DNA of 64,000 nt from Rattus norvegicus (Eukaryota > Chordata > Mammalia > Rodentia > Muridae): contig NC_086036.1 in the NCBI RefSeq assembly GCF_036323735.1, forward strand, positions 18,332,064-18,396,063. The letters are read 5' to 3'. The notes below the pieces were generated by a model. That model did no database searches, was not told where the DNA came from, and saw only the letters and a program-made list of their open reading frames with translations. Below, piece after piece: positions 21,870-36,070 of this stretch. A program made the translations under genes and the position numbers. Each line of letters starts with the position of its first letter. Positions within the stretch are counted from its first letter, which is position 1.

Positions 21870-22560
21870 GAGTTGTGGACTTTGTATACCCGCGTGCACA
21901 CTATATTCTTGTATTTCACAACAAATGGTTTTCTCATGAAACAAGGGGCCAGAATATGATTCCTGCCAAAAGCAGCATGAGCTAATTTTGCTCAAAGCCC
22001 GGGCTTCCTGAATTCAGACAAGCGTGTCCCCTCCCATCTCTCGACTTTAGAATGTATTTTACATTTCTTTATATGGGAGGATTACCAGAGCAACCATCAT
22101 TGTGATAAGACCCGAGACAGATTAATGGATCCTTATTGGTTGTAACTGGTCAGGTGGCATCGCTCGTTGCCTTTTTTTTTTTTTCTTAATAAAGCAGAAA
22201 AACTGATTTAGAATCAGGCTATAAATCTAGATGGCTTAAATGGCATGTCTGGTTGTCAGCCTCATTTGGGTCTCTGCTTCCTTGGATATTGTTGCTTGAA
22301 TGGCATCAAGCATAATCAGATGCAGCCTGTGTCTGGAAGGGATTTTAGGAAAGGACAAGGCATTGCTTTTACCTAGTTCATTCATATGTATGGTGTGCTT
22401 CCTACAAACCTCTTTCCTCTCTCACCCCTCTGCTTTGCTAAGGAGGGTATTTGATTAATCATGCTGACTGGCCCATTTTATTAAGCTAACTTTTAGAATT
22501 CTTAAAACTGCTTTTTTAATACCATTTCAAACCGAATCGTGGGAAAGTGGAGGTACTTCA
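21870..22560. other. Repeat-free stretch, candidate conserved non-coding DNA
   Basis: Apart from a T-run at 22171-22184 no microsatellite or recognised transposon falls in it, unlike most of the window. It holds short motifs found in enhancers, such as GATAAG at 22103, TTAATGGATCC-type homeobox-like core at 22123 and GATTAATCATGCTGAC at 22453. These motifs are common by chance. The call is inference only. Confidence 0.25.
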
Positions 22561-23366
22561 AATAGAAAGCAAGCCAAAAAGAGATAAGTTTTATGCATCT
22601 CTATTCTTTATGAAAATGGACCCACTATGATCTTTACATGTTTCACAACCCATACAGCAAATACTGACTAAAAAAGTCAAGATAACGATATTCCTGTTCG
22701 CGATAGTTTGAAAAAATAAGATGGAGCTTTTTCAGGTCTCTCACATAAATCTATAATAAAGCAGTCATTATTGTTTGCAATGTGCTATGTCCTAAGAAAA
22801 GAAGTCATAAAGGTTATTGACCTATCCTCAAGAGATACCCTGGAGAACACTTTGAACCACATTCTACATGACAAAGCTCACTGCTCTTAGCCAAAATATA
22901 ATAATACCATACGTGTCATGCAATCCAAACTGATTTGAAGGTAAATTAAAAAAGAGAAACAGTAATAGATTTATATAGTTTTAAGTTATTTGAGTTCCAG
23001 TGATAAAAAGAAAGGTCAGACTATTCCAACAAATATACTGAAGAAATTCTAAGGGAAAGAAATCACATGGCAAATGAGGAAAACTAAAAGTAAATAAATA
23101 AAATGCAACGTACAGTTTAAAGTAATATGAGTAGGCTAAGAATAACGGGTGAGTTCCAAGATAGCTGTGTTTATATAGAGTATGAGGGACAGAGTTCTGA
23201 GTGGGAGGTGATCAAAGAAAACACTGCATGCTGGGTGACTCACTTAGACTCTGCAGTCACAGGCAACCACTGTGCTCTGTACTGCTTGGATGAAGGCCAC
23301 TGACGAGACACTGTTACTCCCAGAGGAAGCTAGGGTATGTGATCATTTACCTAGTGTCTCTATATG
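22561..23366. other. Unique AT-rich sequence, nothing recognised
   Basis: No recognisable element. Confidence 0.4.
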
Positions 23367-23615
23367 TTTTAGTCAGTTATTTCCAGGACTGTGACAAAAT
23401 ACCCAAGACTCAAACTTAGGGACAAGTTATTTTTTCTGGATCGTGGTTTGAGAGGCTTCAGTCTGTCATGCATTGAAGGCCATGTTGAAACCAAACAGCT
23501 TACTTCATCATGGCCAGGCAGTAGAGAGGCATACAAACTGGATTTCTGCCTTTTCCTTTTTACTCCATCCAGGTCTGTAGTCTGCAGGGTCCTTATGCAA
23601 GGCAAACATCAACAA
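23367..23615 (+). mobile_element. Rodent interspersed repeat, same kind as 4034-4357
   Basis: Starts GTTTTAGTCAGTTATTTCC..GACTGTGACAAAATACCC and continues with the CAGTCTGTCATGCATTG..GGCCAGGCAG-type body of this repeat. It is diverged and cut short at its 3' side. The class is not certain. Confidence 0.55.
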
Positions 23616-23644
23616 GAATTGGGAAGATAGAGTGAAGAAAGTTC

Positions 23645-23836
23645 AACTCTGAATGTGTGCTGTTTTGATAGAGGATCCAAATTCAGTCCCCAAAACCCAT
23701 GCTAGATTGTTTATGTTGGTGTCCATAATGCCAGTTTCGTGCTGTCAGATGTCATACTCTGGCCATGTAGGTACCTGCCCTCGTGTGCACATATTCTCAC
23801 AGAGATGCACACGCTCAAAATTAAATATTTTTTCAC
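23645..23836 (+). mobile_element. B3/B2-superfamily SINE
   Basis: tRNA-derived SINE with the AGAGGATCCAAATTCAGTCCC block (decayed B box), a CCATAATGCCAGTTTCGTGCTGTCAGATG.. middle that follows the B3 consensus order, a C/A-rich CACATATTCTCACAGAG stretch and an AAATTAAATA tail. Its 5' head has decayed. Confidence 0.75.
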
Positions 23837-26800
23837 AGAATGAATATGAGGACCTTGTCTTTAACAGCAAGTGAAGCACTGTTACTGACAACCACTTATA
23901 TATTTAATCAATTTCTTTTGAATATTTGCTGGCTGTGAAAAGAAAGAACTGTAATCTTATTTAGGTGTGAGTCACCCCATGAACTTGGGAGTATCTACAC
24001 AGCACAAATTAGATACCTATCTTACCCTCATCAATCCAAATCAATCAAATCATCATCTCAAACCAGAACTCAGCAAACCCAGGTGCTCCTTGCCTCACCT
24101 ATGTAAGCCTGGCTTTTTATATTGCACACAAATCATCCATAACCTTCCAGTAAAGCTTCTCCCTTCCTCCTAAGAACCTTGCTGTCTCTCTTCTGTAACC
24201 TGGCAACACTAAGTGTGCACTGTCATTGTCATGCTGCAGAGAATCAAAAGTCACATCTCTCATGACGTTTCATAAGAATAATTATAAGAGGGGCAGGAGC
24301 CTAACCATTTGGTGACACAGTGATGGAAACAGGGACCAGATTCTCATTATCTTTTGTTACTGGCTGCAGGATGGCAAGCTAAGCATATGTCTCTTTGATT
24401 GTAGTTCTTAGCCCGAGGACTTGGCGTTTTCCTCTAATTTAAGAACCTTGTCAGTACATAGATGGTCAAGATGGCTGAAGGGGAAGCCTTTCAAGCCTCC
24501 TTTGCTTCTTTGCCTAGTTCTAATATCTCCAATCATATTCTATCACCTGTACTCATATTATGTAGCTGTCCAATATCATTTCCAGTGTATCTTCTCTTAA
24601 AGGATTAGTACATGTCAGGTTTTATATTTATTCTAGCAAAAACTCAGTACTGGACTTCTTTTTTAATGGTGAATTCTATGAGGCCACACTGTCACTCAAT
24701 GAGATATGGGTCTCATTAAACTGAGCTTCAAGACACAGTTTGCTTTCCCTCTCATTGACTTGGTTCTGCATGTACTGCAAACATCTGTATTTCCCACATG
24801 CCCAGGGAGAGTGCTGTCTCCAGACATACTTGTGACTACAAAATAATCCTAAGAACTATTATTCTCTGCAATTAATGCAACATCAGCATGAATATTGAAG
24901 CAAAAGATATCCATCCCTATGAGGCTTCAAAGCCCCTATTCTCTGACAGTTTATAGAGGGTCTACATGGCTTTCTACAAGTTAATGTAACAACAATTAAC
25001 TCAAAATGTATTCTAGTCCCATTCTGAATGAGAACAGGTTTATATTAATCCATATCCTGGCAGGAGTTTAAATAGACAGGGTACATATCCCACGTCTAAA
25101 GAGATCTTAACCTCTGAAGTTCTTATCGGCATCTTTGTGTAGATAGTGCACAGATCAGTGGTCCATAAAAAGTCAACTTTTGGAAATGTTGACTGCTAAG
25201 TACAGTTTATTCTCCAGAAATAGTGGAATAGAATTTGTAGATAAAAACTATAGAATAATAAGATTAGGGATCTCAGTCTGGAAGGGTTCAGAGAGCAACG
25301 GAGGTGACACGACATACGTTGTAATTTTACTTGGTGAAGAAATGTGTGATTTGGCTACATGATTTGATCACACGCTTTGTGTCTCAGTTTCCTCCTGTGT
25401 GGCACTCTGTCTCATACTATTTTGTGATAACTGTTAAAAATTAAGAAAATGAATGCAATATACAGGATGGGGTCTAGGCACTGTACATAGAACCAAATGT
25501 GGGTTCCTTTTTCTTTTTTCCCCATGTGATCTTATATTTGAAGGTGACTTTGAGAGATGAGTGGCTTTTGAGAACCACACATTCTAGAAATTCAGTGTTC
25601 TTATGTTTCAGCTATCCTTAGAGGTCTACTAAGTGGCCCGGAGTCACTAATGATTCTCTCATTGGTCTTAACAAGCTAACATGTCCACAGAGGTGTCTTC
25701 CCAACACAAGCAAAGGGAAGCAAAAGGCTTGAACCATTTATTCTGTGAATTTGATTGATGTAAACAGGCAATCTGGACAGCTAAGACTCAACTGCACATT
25801 TCTTTTCCTTCTCCTTTCTAGACGGCTTGATTTTGGCTTGAATCATCTAAATTATTGCCTTTGGTCCCCTTAGACATGGCTTTCCCTTTGTGGATATAAA
25901 CAGACTTAGAAAGCAAATATCATTTTAACCTCAAAAACAAACAAACAAAAAAAAACTACAAAAATTCTCAGACTCAGAGAGGTTAATTGATTTGACAAAT
26001 GCCACACAGCTCCTTGGTCATGAAGCTGACAGAGCCCCCAGGCTTCCTCTTAACGCATTAAAAACATTTTCAGAGCTACTAACACATATCTATGATTTTA
26101 ATAGGAATAATAACCTTCATGAGCACATACTGCTTTCCTTTGGGGTGTAGAAAATTTTATTTGAAGATGGTATAATAATGAGGAAATCACGTGTGAAGAA
26201 TTGTTATTATTCCCATTACCGAAATGACTCCACTTCAGACTTATACACTTTACTTAGGAAAAGTAGACAATAAATGTCAGGGAAACAAACAAAAGGGATT
26301 AAAGTCTTTATGTTATCCAATTATAAATGATGGAAGTAGGAGTTATAGAGCCATCCATTCAGTCAAGAATGTATGAATATCTTCCTCTAAGCAGGATGTT
26401 GTGTGGTAGAAAGACAACATCTTGGAATCCACATTCATGTGATGAGTAAGGGCTGCCATGAGGAAAGACAGAAACCGAGATGGATAATAATAACTCTGTC
26501 TGGAGTTTGTAAATACCGAAATCTGGAGAGTGTTCGAAGTACCTGGATTGACATTGATGAATTTTATATACAACCTAGTAAGTTAATCTGGGGAGGGGGT
26601 AAACAGAGAAATAAATTACTTTGAAAGAAGACAAGATAATGCTTATCACCAGGCTGTATGTAAGCAACTCTTCCATGTAATAAGTGTAAGGAAAGTTCTG
26701 TTCTCTGTCTGGTAAATGCCCTGTAGAAGTGTATATATACAGCTTGGAGAGGATCATACCCAAACATGGTGCTTTTACTTCATGATTACCACATTTTGCC

Positions 26801-28398
26801 AGACACTCATATATAGCCCAATTATTCAGTAAGGTGGCCATGGGACTATCATATGGGCAAGTTCAGTGTCTAGTTCAAGTTGAATATGGCAAGTTTCATT
26901 GCATGAAAATAATCTGTAACAAAGAGTGCTGGGATCAGACGTGTTCTTCCCAGACAAACATGGGATCAAAGAGAAGAGGCAGGAACATGTACCTTTCTGT
27001 AACCTGAAGAGGGCTTTGAACTCCGCACTAATTCGGTCTTTAAATCACTGGCAGCTGTCAATTCCTGTTCTTTTTCTCTCTCTGTCCTTCTGATCCCACC
27101 TCCTTACACAGGTGATTGAAAACTTGTTGCTCTTCAGGATCATATCATGACATCTAAGCTACATAGAAGGTAGGAGGAACAGAAACGAGGGAAAACACAA
27201 AGAACAACTATCTCTCAGCTGGAGAATGATTTTTCTCTGTGACTTTGAGCAAACTTCTGTATTTCCTTTTATTCTTGGTATTTAAAATTGGAATTAAACT
27301 CCTTTTGCAACTTATCTTTAAATGGAGTGATTATTCTGGCACATCACTGTGATAATTTATTTTACCATAAAGGTTAAAATGCCATGCAAGTGCAAGATGT
27401 TTGCTGAAAAGTATTCTTCTGCTGGCAATCACGTGAATGGAAAATATATATGATAGTCAGTCAATCAAAATGTCCTGAATACGAATAGGTTCTAAAATGA
27501 GTAATAAAATATTGACATATCACAGAATGTTTATGGACAAGTGCAGGTATGTTCTCACTTATGGAGAGCAAATCTGAGTTAAGCTCCATAGGCATTGCGT
27601 GTATACCTCAGAGAATACAAATTTTTCAGAGGAATGAAATTGAGATTCCACAAGGGGCATTATCTTGGGCTGAAAATTAATTGGGATAATGGGAAGAGCA
27701 AAAGGGTGAGGATATTCCTGAGCAAGTGATTTCAGCTTTCCTGAGGACAGGACATTTCGTCTTCACTGATGGATGTGACCTCAAGATACCATGAATATGT
27801 ATGATGTTTCACAGGGAAGGACATCATGATTAAGGTAAGCACATGAAAACGAACCACTGCGCCAATGCAGAACTGGCTGTCTTACAGACAGGAGAAGGTT
27901 TTGGATGGAGTTTAAAGCAAGATAGCTTGCAAGAGGAAATTCTATCCAAAGACGAGATTCATTCTGAATGCAGGAAGAACGCTTCCTACAACTGGAGCTG
28001 TTAAGAGTCTCAAATTGTGAAATGTCTTCTTAGGTGTTGGACTGACTTGAAGAAAAGGAAGATACTTAGATATGTTCTGAAGATTCTTCAGTACCCTTCA
28101 CAAACAGAAGTCTCACAAGTCTGAACCTGTGCACTTTTCATGCTTAGTTTGCCTTTCGAAAGATTCCTGGCTAAGGTCTTAAAAGGCTTTTGGATGGAGC
28201 AGCTATGACAACAGACGTCATTTTATGATCATTAGTTTTTCACTTGGGGAAACAGCATAATTTAACAATTACATCTAATTTCATTTCACATATTTTAACT
28301 CTGTGTGTTTAATAATATTGTAAGAGTGTACAATGCTTCTGCCTTTAGGGGATGTATCCCAGTCTTAGTAAAATTTTTGGTACAAAAAATGACCTTGT
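23837..28398. other. Unique sequence, nothing recognised
   Basis: About 4.6 kb without a repeat family or coding segment I can support. Open frames such as 26343-26573 and 26575-26841 (minus) and 26403-26624 (plus) overlap one another and show no family features. A short A-rich (AAAC) tract lies at 25934-25957. Confidence 0.4.
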
Positions 28399-28720
28399 GA
28401 GCTTCAGAGACTGCTTAATAATAAGTAAAACATTTGCTACAAAAGCATAAAGACCAGACTTCAGAACCCCAAATTCCAATTAAATCCATACACTGTACCA
28501 TGTACCTATCTATAATCCTGTCACGGTAGAAGAAAGATGGGAGGTGGGGGGCAGGAGAGTTCATATAGATTTGTGAGACAGAGATCCTAGTGCGTACAGC
28601 AATAAACAAGAAAACCTACATCAAACAATGTAGGAAAGGAGGACCAACACCTAAAGACATTCTCTGACCTCAGCAGGTACACTGCTATGCCACTCCCTCA
28701 CATGAACATGAACACAGACA
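28399..28720 (+). mobile_element. B2-related composite SINE with B1-like centre
   Basis: It follows the order of a common rodent SINE: a tRNA-like head with CTTAATAATAAGTAAAACATTTGCT.., ATAAAGACCAGACTTCAGAACCCC (B-box equivalent), a B1-like middle (ACCTATCTATAATCCTGTCACGG), and a tail block GACATTCTCTGACCTCAGCAGG before CA-rich sequence. It is diverged. A similar composite is at 51606-51870. Confidence 0.65.
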
Positions 28721-28802
28721 TATTATACATATATATTCATACATACATATACACACACATACACAAACACACACAAACATGCATGTACCATACATGTACA
28801 CA
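28721..28802. repeat. (CATA/CA)n microsatellite at a SINE tail
   Basis: Imperfect ATACATAC, ACAC and CATG units continuing directly from the SINE end. It probably grew from the SINE's CA-rich tail. Confidence 0.8.
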
Positions 28803-31760
28803 CCCAGAGAGACTATATAAATATAAATGATGGCTTGTAGGTTGATGTCATTATGAAGGTGAAGGCAGGTAAAGGATAGATCTAGACCTGTCATTGGACA
28901 GGAGGGAAGGATGGGAGGGAGAAATGTTTTAGAGAGGCTGAGGAGACCAAAACAAAGAGGAGGGGGCAGAGAGAACATGGCGGCACATATTACAGGATGT
29001 TATGACTAATCTTAAGGGACGGGTGTGTACAGGATTTTGTTCTGTCTAGTTGGGCAAGTTATATCTTATCGATTGGATCAGAGGGTATGGTGTGATGTAT
29101 CTTTCATGTGCCAGCTTAATTTTATTCAATGTGTCAGGACGCACCAGGCCCACCACGGAATTGGGATGTATATGCCTGGTATGGTGGAAACCAGTCAACA
29201 GAGCTGTAAGTGAGGGTGGGGCTGCATGTCAGGGTGTTTTGTTGGAATGGCTATGGACAGTAGGTCAGAAGGTAAATGGGAATAGCATGGAGCTGCTGAG
29301 ATAAATTAGCACGAGTCCAGTGGCCAACTGGAGCCAGAACTAGCTAGAGAGCACAACCATGAGGGTACATGCAGGAACCAGTTCCACCACTTTTTTATTT
29401 TTACTGCAATCATGGCTCTTAGTGTCATTTTTAATTATCAATTATAAAGGAAAATGCTTACATTTTTAAAGAGATATTGTCTTATATTTAGTAGTTGAAC
29501 AATTGTGTCTTCAAATATACATTGAAGTGTATATGGAACAGTATCTGTACTGAGCTCAGTTTCACAGGATTCTTTCTGATGTGCATACGCAAAGTGCAAG
29601 CACTTAGGATTCTCATCCAGGAAAGCAACCTCCTACCAGTTTCATTGTCTAGTTTCAATGTCTGAATCAGGAGTCTCTTTATGAAAATAAGAAAATGTAA
29701 AATTAAAATTTTCAGGTGAGGATCTTTATGTCTTCTTTAAAATTAAAGGAAGCTTAAGAATATAAATTTACACAGCTTTCTGAGAACTTCAGGTGGCCGT
29801 CTCCCAGTGAGGAGGGAATGAGACTCCATCAGGCTTGGGGGACCATAATACCAATGTTATTAAAATTAACTCAGAAATAAAGGCTAGAAACTGATACTGA
29901 AATACCATCAGTTTTAATTCTAGTAATTACAAAAATGACTTTAGATAAATACTTCTCAGCAAGAAGCAGCTGATGATATTACAGGTTTGTGATGCTCTTG
30001 AGTTCACTCCTCTAAGAGATGGGGCATATCCAGTCTCCAACGTCGCTAACAGAGTTCACTATCATGTGTCCCGATGCATGGAAATTGGAGGTCTTTTCCT
30101 CCCACCAGAGACACAGGTCTTCCTGGCCTCCTGGTTCTGGGCCACATGTTTTTTTTGTATCACGGGCGTCTCAATATGCAATAATCATATGCACGGTAGC
30201 AACTGCTATGGAGGAAATGACACAAAAGTAGCTTCTGATATTTTCACTATTTACATAGCAGTGGAATGGGGAAGCTACATTATGGGTGAGGCCAGGGCAG
30301 TACTCAAGAAGAAATATAAAACAGAATTTAAGTAGAACAAAATAATCAGATAACAACAAGGACTTACGTTAAAGTTAGGAGTGTAGATTTGAGACCCAGG
30401 TTCACATGGGTAAGGAATTTTGATAATTCATTTTGTCATTGGATATGGTATAAATGTTTATGTGGTACATCAGATATGGCTCTACTGAGAGTGCCAGGCA
30501 TTGTATCTCACGGCTCGTCTGGTGTTATGGAAATGGCTACTACTCTAATGATAGGACTGTACAGAAAGAAAACATGATGAGAAGTTCTCCCAGGTAATTG
30601 TGACCTTAAGAGGTTTCACTCAAGCATGAAATGAGTCACAGGATATCGTTGGCATCAAGCTAGACAACCAGAGACTTGCACAAGAGTATTTACAATAAGA
30701 CAGCAAAAATTAAAAGCAAGCAAACAAAGAAATAATCCCAGAAACAAAAGCAAAACCAAAATAAGCAGAACAAAGGAAAACCCTAAAACTATTATGATTA
30801 AAGTTCTTCTAAACATCAGACATTTTCTATGTAGTGCTTCTTTCTTTTGGACGGTTGTAGAGAAATAAAGCTAAACCCAATATTTTAGAGATTCAAATAG
30901 TAGCCTTTGGCTACATTGTTTATAGGTTAAAGGTTAAAGATTAAAGGAAGAATTAGTGGTTTCCATACCAAAATATTTACCTGAATATTGCATGTCTGAG
31001 TTTTCATTCTTAAACTGACCATATTCCCTAGGGAGATTTCTAAATGGCCTCAAATGCACTTAGTGTTACAAGTAGATAATCCTGACATTCGGACAAAAAA
31101 GACACTAAGGTATCATCTGAAGGTCTTGGTCTTATAGCTCTGGCTCACATATTTTAAATGGCAAAGAAGCAACCGTGATTAAGGAGTGGGGGATGTATTG
31201 TCTTGGTCTACTTGCAGGACTAGATTTCCCTTTATATATGACAAAAGTACAGGCTAGACATAAAAATACCTGAAAAATCAATTATGCACCACAATCCTAT
31301 ACGTGATCCTATCTAGAACTCTACCTCTGGAGTAGCCAAAATTGAGCTCACATTGTCCCTTCAGTCATTGTGGCACTTGATTTAGTGTGCCTATTTTCCA
31401 CCTGTGACTCTCTTACCCTTCCCCTTCTTAATCCTAAGGCATGGATGGCTTTCTTGGTCTTTTGAATTGTTCTCTTAAACTTGATCTCTCACTGATAGGT
31501 TTGTGAGAGCCCAATCTAAATGGCCATGCACCTCACCATTTCAGATTCTTGTAGAATCTATCTTTTATCTTCCAGCCATAACTTCAATCGGTTTATCTAC
31601 AAAAGCTTTCCTAGTTAAATTCTGTCAATAAAGTTCACCTTGTTTCTCATGTTCTGGCAGTGAATAATGTTCTAGGCTCAAGGGGTTTCCCAAGAAATTG
31701 ATAGATCTCTAGAGGCTCTTCTAGGATATTAAGGAAGGGATAGGAAAGTATAGATGTAGA
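28803..31760. other. Unique sequence with one 120-codon open frame of unknown meaning
   Basis: No repeat is recognised. The plus-strand frame 29973-30335 is not low-complexity but carries no motif I recognise, and there is no start context or splice evidence. It is most likely chance. Confidence 0.35.
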
Positions 31761-31858
31761 AATATATATATATATATGTAGAAATATACACACACATATA
31801 TATTATATATATTATATATATATATTATATATTATATATATATATATTATATATATAA
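31761..31858. repeat. Long (TA)n microsatellite
   Basis: Nearly pure TA/TATAT units, followed by a short (GACA)n at 31866-31879. Self-complementary, so likely cruciform-prone. Confidence 0.95.
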
Positions 31859-31879
31859 TGATGTAGACAGACAGACAGA

Positions 31880-34448
31880 TAAATAGAATGATCTAAAAGA
31901 GCAATGGTAGGACGCCATTGCTACCCACAAAGGAACTATAGATTCCTGTGCTAGGGTAGATAGAATGTGTACTATAAACACTGACTGTGAAAAAGCAGCC
32001 ACCTATTAGAAATTTACTTCTTGGAAGCTTGCTTGTCTAACCATCTACCTAGTTGATGTTAAAAAAGTTGGTAAGGGAAGAGGTTTATCCTGAATTTATC
32101 CACATGCTCATGTAACTATCAACACTTGGGGAAACACATGCACCTGCATACATCCAAAGTTACAAAGCATGTATACATAACAAAAAACAAATAAATAAAC
32201 GATTAAGTATTACATAACTGTAGACTAGAAAGTATTCATATAGCACATATACTGAAAGTTGGTTCATAGAAGTTTTCTTCAAGATACTGGCTTTGTCTTT
32301 CCTTGTGTTTATTTTTTTTTTCGTGCTTTTCTCTCATATAAATTGGAGAAACTCCCTGTGTGTTGCAAGTCAAGTGTGCAGAAACAAATAAGGGGTTACT
32401 GTGAAGCATGGTTCGTACTCTACACATGGGCAACTTTTCTTTGAATATCTGTCCTTGGAGATGAAGAAAAGCATTTTCAGTATCTAACAAAAAGTGATCT
32501 TTGTGATAATGCTGTCATTTCGTTTACCTTTTGTTCTGACTCCATGTATTGCAAAAAATGATGACATACAAACTGTTGAGAGATCAAATGAAGGCTGTTG
32601 CATACTTTGACATTATGTGTATTATTTTTAATGAATTAGATGCTTCCTAAAAGGAATGTATTTTGGTTTTTGTTACTGGTTTATACTTGGGAGTTCATAA
32701 TCTTCATTCAGCTTTCTATTAGAATTTTCTTCACATACACAGGGTTTCTGGTTTCTTCTATTCCCCAACTCTGAGATAAAACTGCTAAGCTGTAAAACTC
32801 TGTACTATCTATACTTGACTAAGGACAAGTCCACAGAGAATCACAAAGTGTAAAAATCTTCATTCTCTTTGAGATCTGAGAAATAAAATTGTCCTAAGGA
32901 ATGTTATGTTAGGTTTAATGAGTTTTCTAATATTTCTCATTGATATATTCTTATTTCCAAGGAGGTTATAGGTGTCTGATTAAGTCATTTGCAATTCTTA
33001 TTTATTTGACAATATGAGCTTACAAAATTTTTTTCCACTAGATGCCATTATTATCCAAACCATTTTCCTATTATCATAATAGCTTTGTTAACAGAAGGCC
33101 AATTGACCACTAGACAATAGATATAAAAACCACAGCTTAGTAGTGACAGTGCGTGACTGTGTGATAGGGGTTACAGAACGGTATTTGACAAAATGTTTTA
33201 GGAAGTTAATAATTTTGCCAAGAAAGACCAGTTTCCAGCAATATTTTCTTGTTTCCATCTTACTTGGTTTGTAAGCCTGTGTCCCTGATTTATTAGATAT
33301 GCATGTCTGGGTAGTTTTCTCTGAAGACAATAAAGCAGGAGCTTCTTCATTTTCATTATCCATCATGGTCATCAATGATGTCATGAGACCTCTGTCCTTT
33401 TGCATTCCATTAATATACAAAATGTAACTAAGGTTGTTATTGGCTGAACTGAGAGGGACAGATGTAGGAGCCTCAGTATCTCCCTTTCTTCTACATTTAA
33501 AACTTATAAGCTCTAGAGCACTGGAAGTAAAAATGCTTCTATTTTACTGTATGCTAAGTGTGGTTTAAGCTTAAAACTACGCATTTCTTTTCAATAAATA
33601 TTATTCGAGAATCTTCTTGAAAAGATCTGCGTCATACTGTTAAGGAGTGGGCTAACAACCTTATGTGTTCTATAAATATCTATAAATCATTTCTATAAAT
33701 TATCCATAAGACAGAATTTCTAGATGTCTTGTTGGTGCAAAGATGCTTATGATCTTTTTTATACACTCATCAGCATGATCTTGAGAACACAGTATTTAGG
33801 TCTACATTAAGCCTTACAATTTAACAACAAGAACAGAATTTTCTAAATATTCAGCGTAGAGGAGAAAGTATCCTCTTCATGCAGCACCTTCTGGCTACCT
33901 GATCAATTTCTTACAGTGATCATAAATATTAAGGCAATTTGTTACCTCTACTTTTCAAACAAGAATGCCAAATTCTGAAGGGTTTTGTGTTGATGAATCT
34001 TCACATTGGATTCAGCAACTCACATTTCAGAACCCTTAACCCTGAGCTGTTTCCTGCAATACTCTTTTCCCCATGCTTAAACCTTCCTCACAGCCTTAGC
34101 CCCCACCAGCCTTTGTTTGAGGCACATTGTGACAGTGAAATATAAGTCCTCTGCATACACAGGTGCACTCTCTATTTGGAAAGGAATGGGATAACCATTC
34201 CCATCCTATTTGAACCCCACATGTTTCACAGGCCTAGTAGACAATAGCTCTAGATATGAATGTCTTTATAAATCAATATTGACAACAAGTTCCACCACCT
34301 TCAAGCTTCTAACCTGCTTTATCATTCTGTGTCTTTTTGTTTTCTAGAAAACCACACAGGCTGAATGCACACCACAGGCTCATTTCTTCTTGAAGACCAT
34401 CATATCGATGGATCGTGCCTATTCTTAGCTAAGATTATCCTTTCTTGT
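31880..34448. other. Unique AT-rich sequence, nothing recognised
   Basis: No supportable element. The minus-strand 110-codon frame at 33420-33088 lacks recognisable features. Confidence 0.4.
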
Positions 34449-34592
34449 TTGGGTATTTTGTTTGTTTTGTTTTGTTTTTGAGATAGGACCTCACTCTTTA
34501 GCTCGAGCTTGCTTGGAACATTTTGTGTAGATGAGCCTGGCCTGGATCCTGTGGTTATTCTCTTGCCTCTGTTTTCCCAAGTGTTGTGATGA
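34449..34592 (-). mobile_element. B1 SINE, diverged
   Basis: On the plus strand: (TTTTG)n tail (34455-34480), GAGATAGGACCTCACTCTTTAGC.. (B1 end), GTGTAGATGAGCCTGGCC.. (centre) and GTGGTTATTCTCTTGCCTCTG.., ending before the B1 head. 7SL-derived Pol III SINE, 5'-truncated in its own sense. Confidence 0.85.
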
Positions 34593-35293
34593 CAAGACAA
34601 CATGAATGCAACATTTTTCCCAGTATTTTATGCAGCTTAAACCTAGCTACTTGCTTTAATGTTAAAATAAGTAATTATGTCTTAAATACCTATTTGCTTA
34701 TATGAGCCCTTTGAGTCTCAATGAGTAAGTCACACACGGAATGTTTGCCAGTAAGTGCAGATCCAGATATTAATCCACAAATTCCCTATTCTTACATTGA
34801 TCTCAAACTTTATACAGACCCCTTTCTGAATCCAGCTGTCTGACCAAGGGAAAAAAGATATCCCTGACAATGTATGGAAAAAGCCTATTCAAGTCATGTA
34901 CATTTTTTCTTTCTTTCTGTTTTTTATAGAAACATCTACCTTTACATGAAGCCTTGGTATATGTACTAACTGTTTAATATTAAGACCTTGTTTTCCTCTC
35001 TATTTCATCTCTTTTCTGAGATGTGTCATGGATAGTTTAACAATGATGAAAGCAAGGACAAAACTTATGTTTACTTTCAAAACAGCAGGGAACTCTTTCC
35101 TCCACTACAAACCCTCTTTTGTTCCAAGCAAGACAGTCAAATTGTCTTTAAGTATAAATACTACCCTCTCCAAGGAAGAGACAAGCCAGAGACAAACAGC
35201 AGAGGGGCAGCTTCCGAGAAGGGCAGAGGTACGGGGATAATTTTTATCTCAGGAGAATTGACCTTTCAGAGAAGGAAAATTAAATTATCTTTC
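34593..35293. other. Unique sequence, nothing recognised
   Basis: No element seen. Confidence 0.4.
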
Positions 35294-35363
35294 TCATCCT
35301 TTACTTTTGCTTTGACATCATTAAAATGCACAGTTCACACCAACCCTCCTTGTTTTGTATTCA
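35294..35363 (+). repeat. Local duplication, copy A (70 bp)
   Basis: By hand alignment it matches 36071-36140 at 61 of 70 positions without gaps, in direct orientation, 777 bp apart. It holds two exact shared blocks, TCATCCTTTACTTTTG and CAGTTCACACCAA. Weaker similarity resumes downstream (35484-35518 against 36158-36192), which suggests a longer duplication with a deletion in one copy. Confidence 0.85.
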
Positions 35364-36070
35364 TAACCTTAGAACAAAATTAATCGGTTGTCACGGGGAC
35401 TTAACACATTTGTAAATGGTGTCTTGCCCCCCCAAAAAATCTGCATTGTGGTAAGGTTGGACGCTTCATGTATACACCCATCAGGAAAAGAATGTAGCAG
35501 AATAACCAGTATACACCAAACATCGCCTGCTCTTCTGAAAAGGATAGCTGTCTCCATTCTCTATGCTGACTTTTAGGTTAGCACCAAAGCTCTGACATTT
35601 GATGTGAAGCATCATGTCTTGAAAGGAGGATGCCCTTTTATTTCTAAGCCAGATTACCCTAAGGTCTTTTTAAAAGCTTAATAGGTAATGGAATTTTATT
35701 TATAAGCATGTATCAAGTTCCAATATGAAGAATAAGATTTCATCTTATACTAAGTACTCAGAAAAGTAAAATAAGCCAGAAGCTGTACCCATGAAGTCTT
35801 ATGGACATACCTGCTCAAAGCTGACCTCAGCAAGAATGATACCTATAGACACGCTAACACACTTAGGGGAAAATTCATGAGGCATAAACACTAGAAACAG
35901 AACTAAAAGCAACTTAGGGATTTTCGGAACAGAAAAAATAGTTTCCTCGTGGGAAAACAAACAAATTGGTTATCCAATACTAAATTTTCAATTCTCAAAA
36001 CATACATCCTAGTAATATTATACAGATTGAGTTGGTGCTATCTAGACATTTAAGAAAATATACCTATCCC

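Noticed and set aside
29087..29340. Possible old repeat or DNA transposon
   Set aside because: Looked repeat-like in composition, but I could not match it to any family.
29973..30335. 120-codon plus-strand frame
   Set aside because: No family resemblance; 120 codons is within chance range for 64 kb in six frames.
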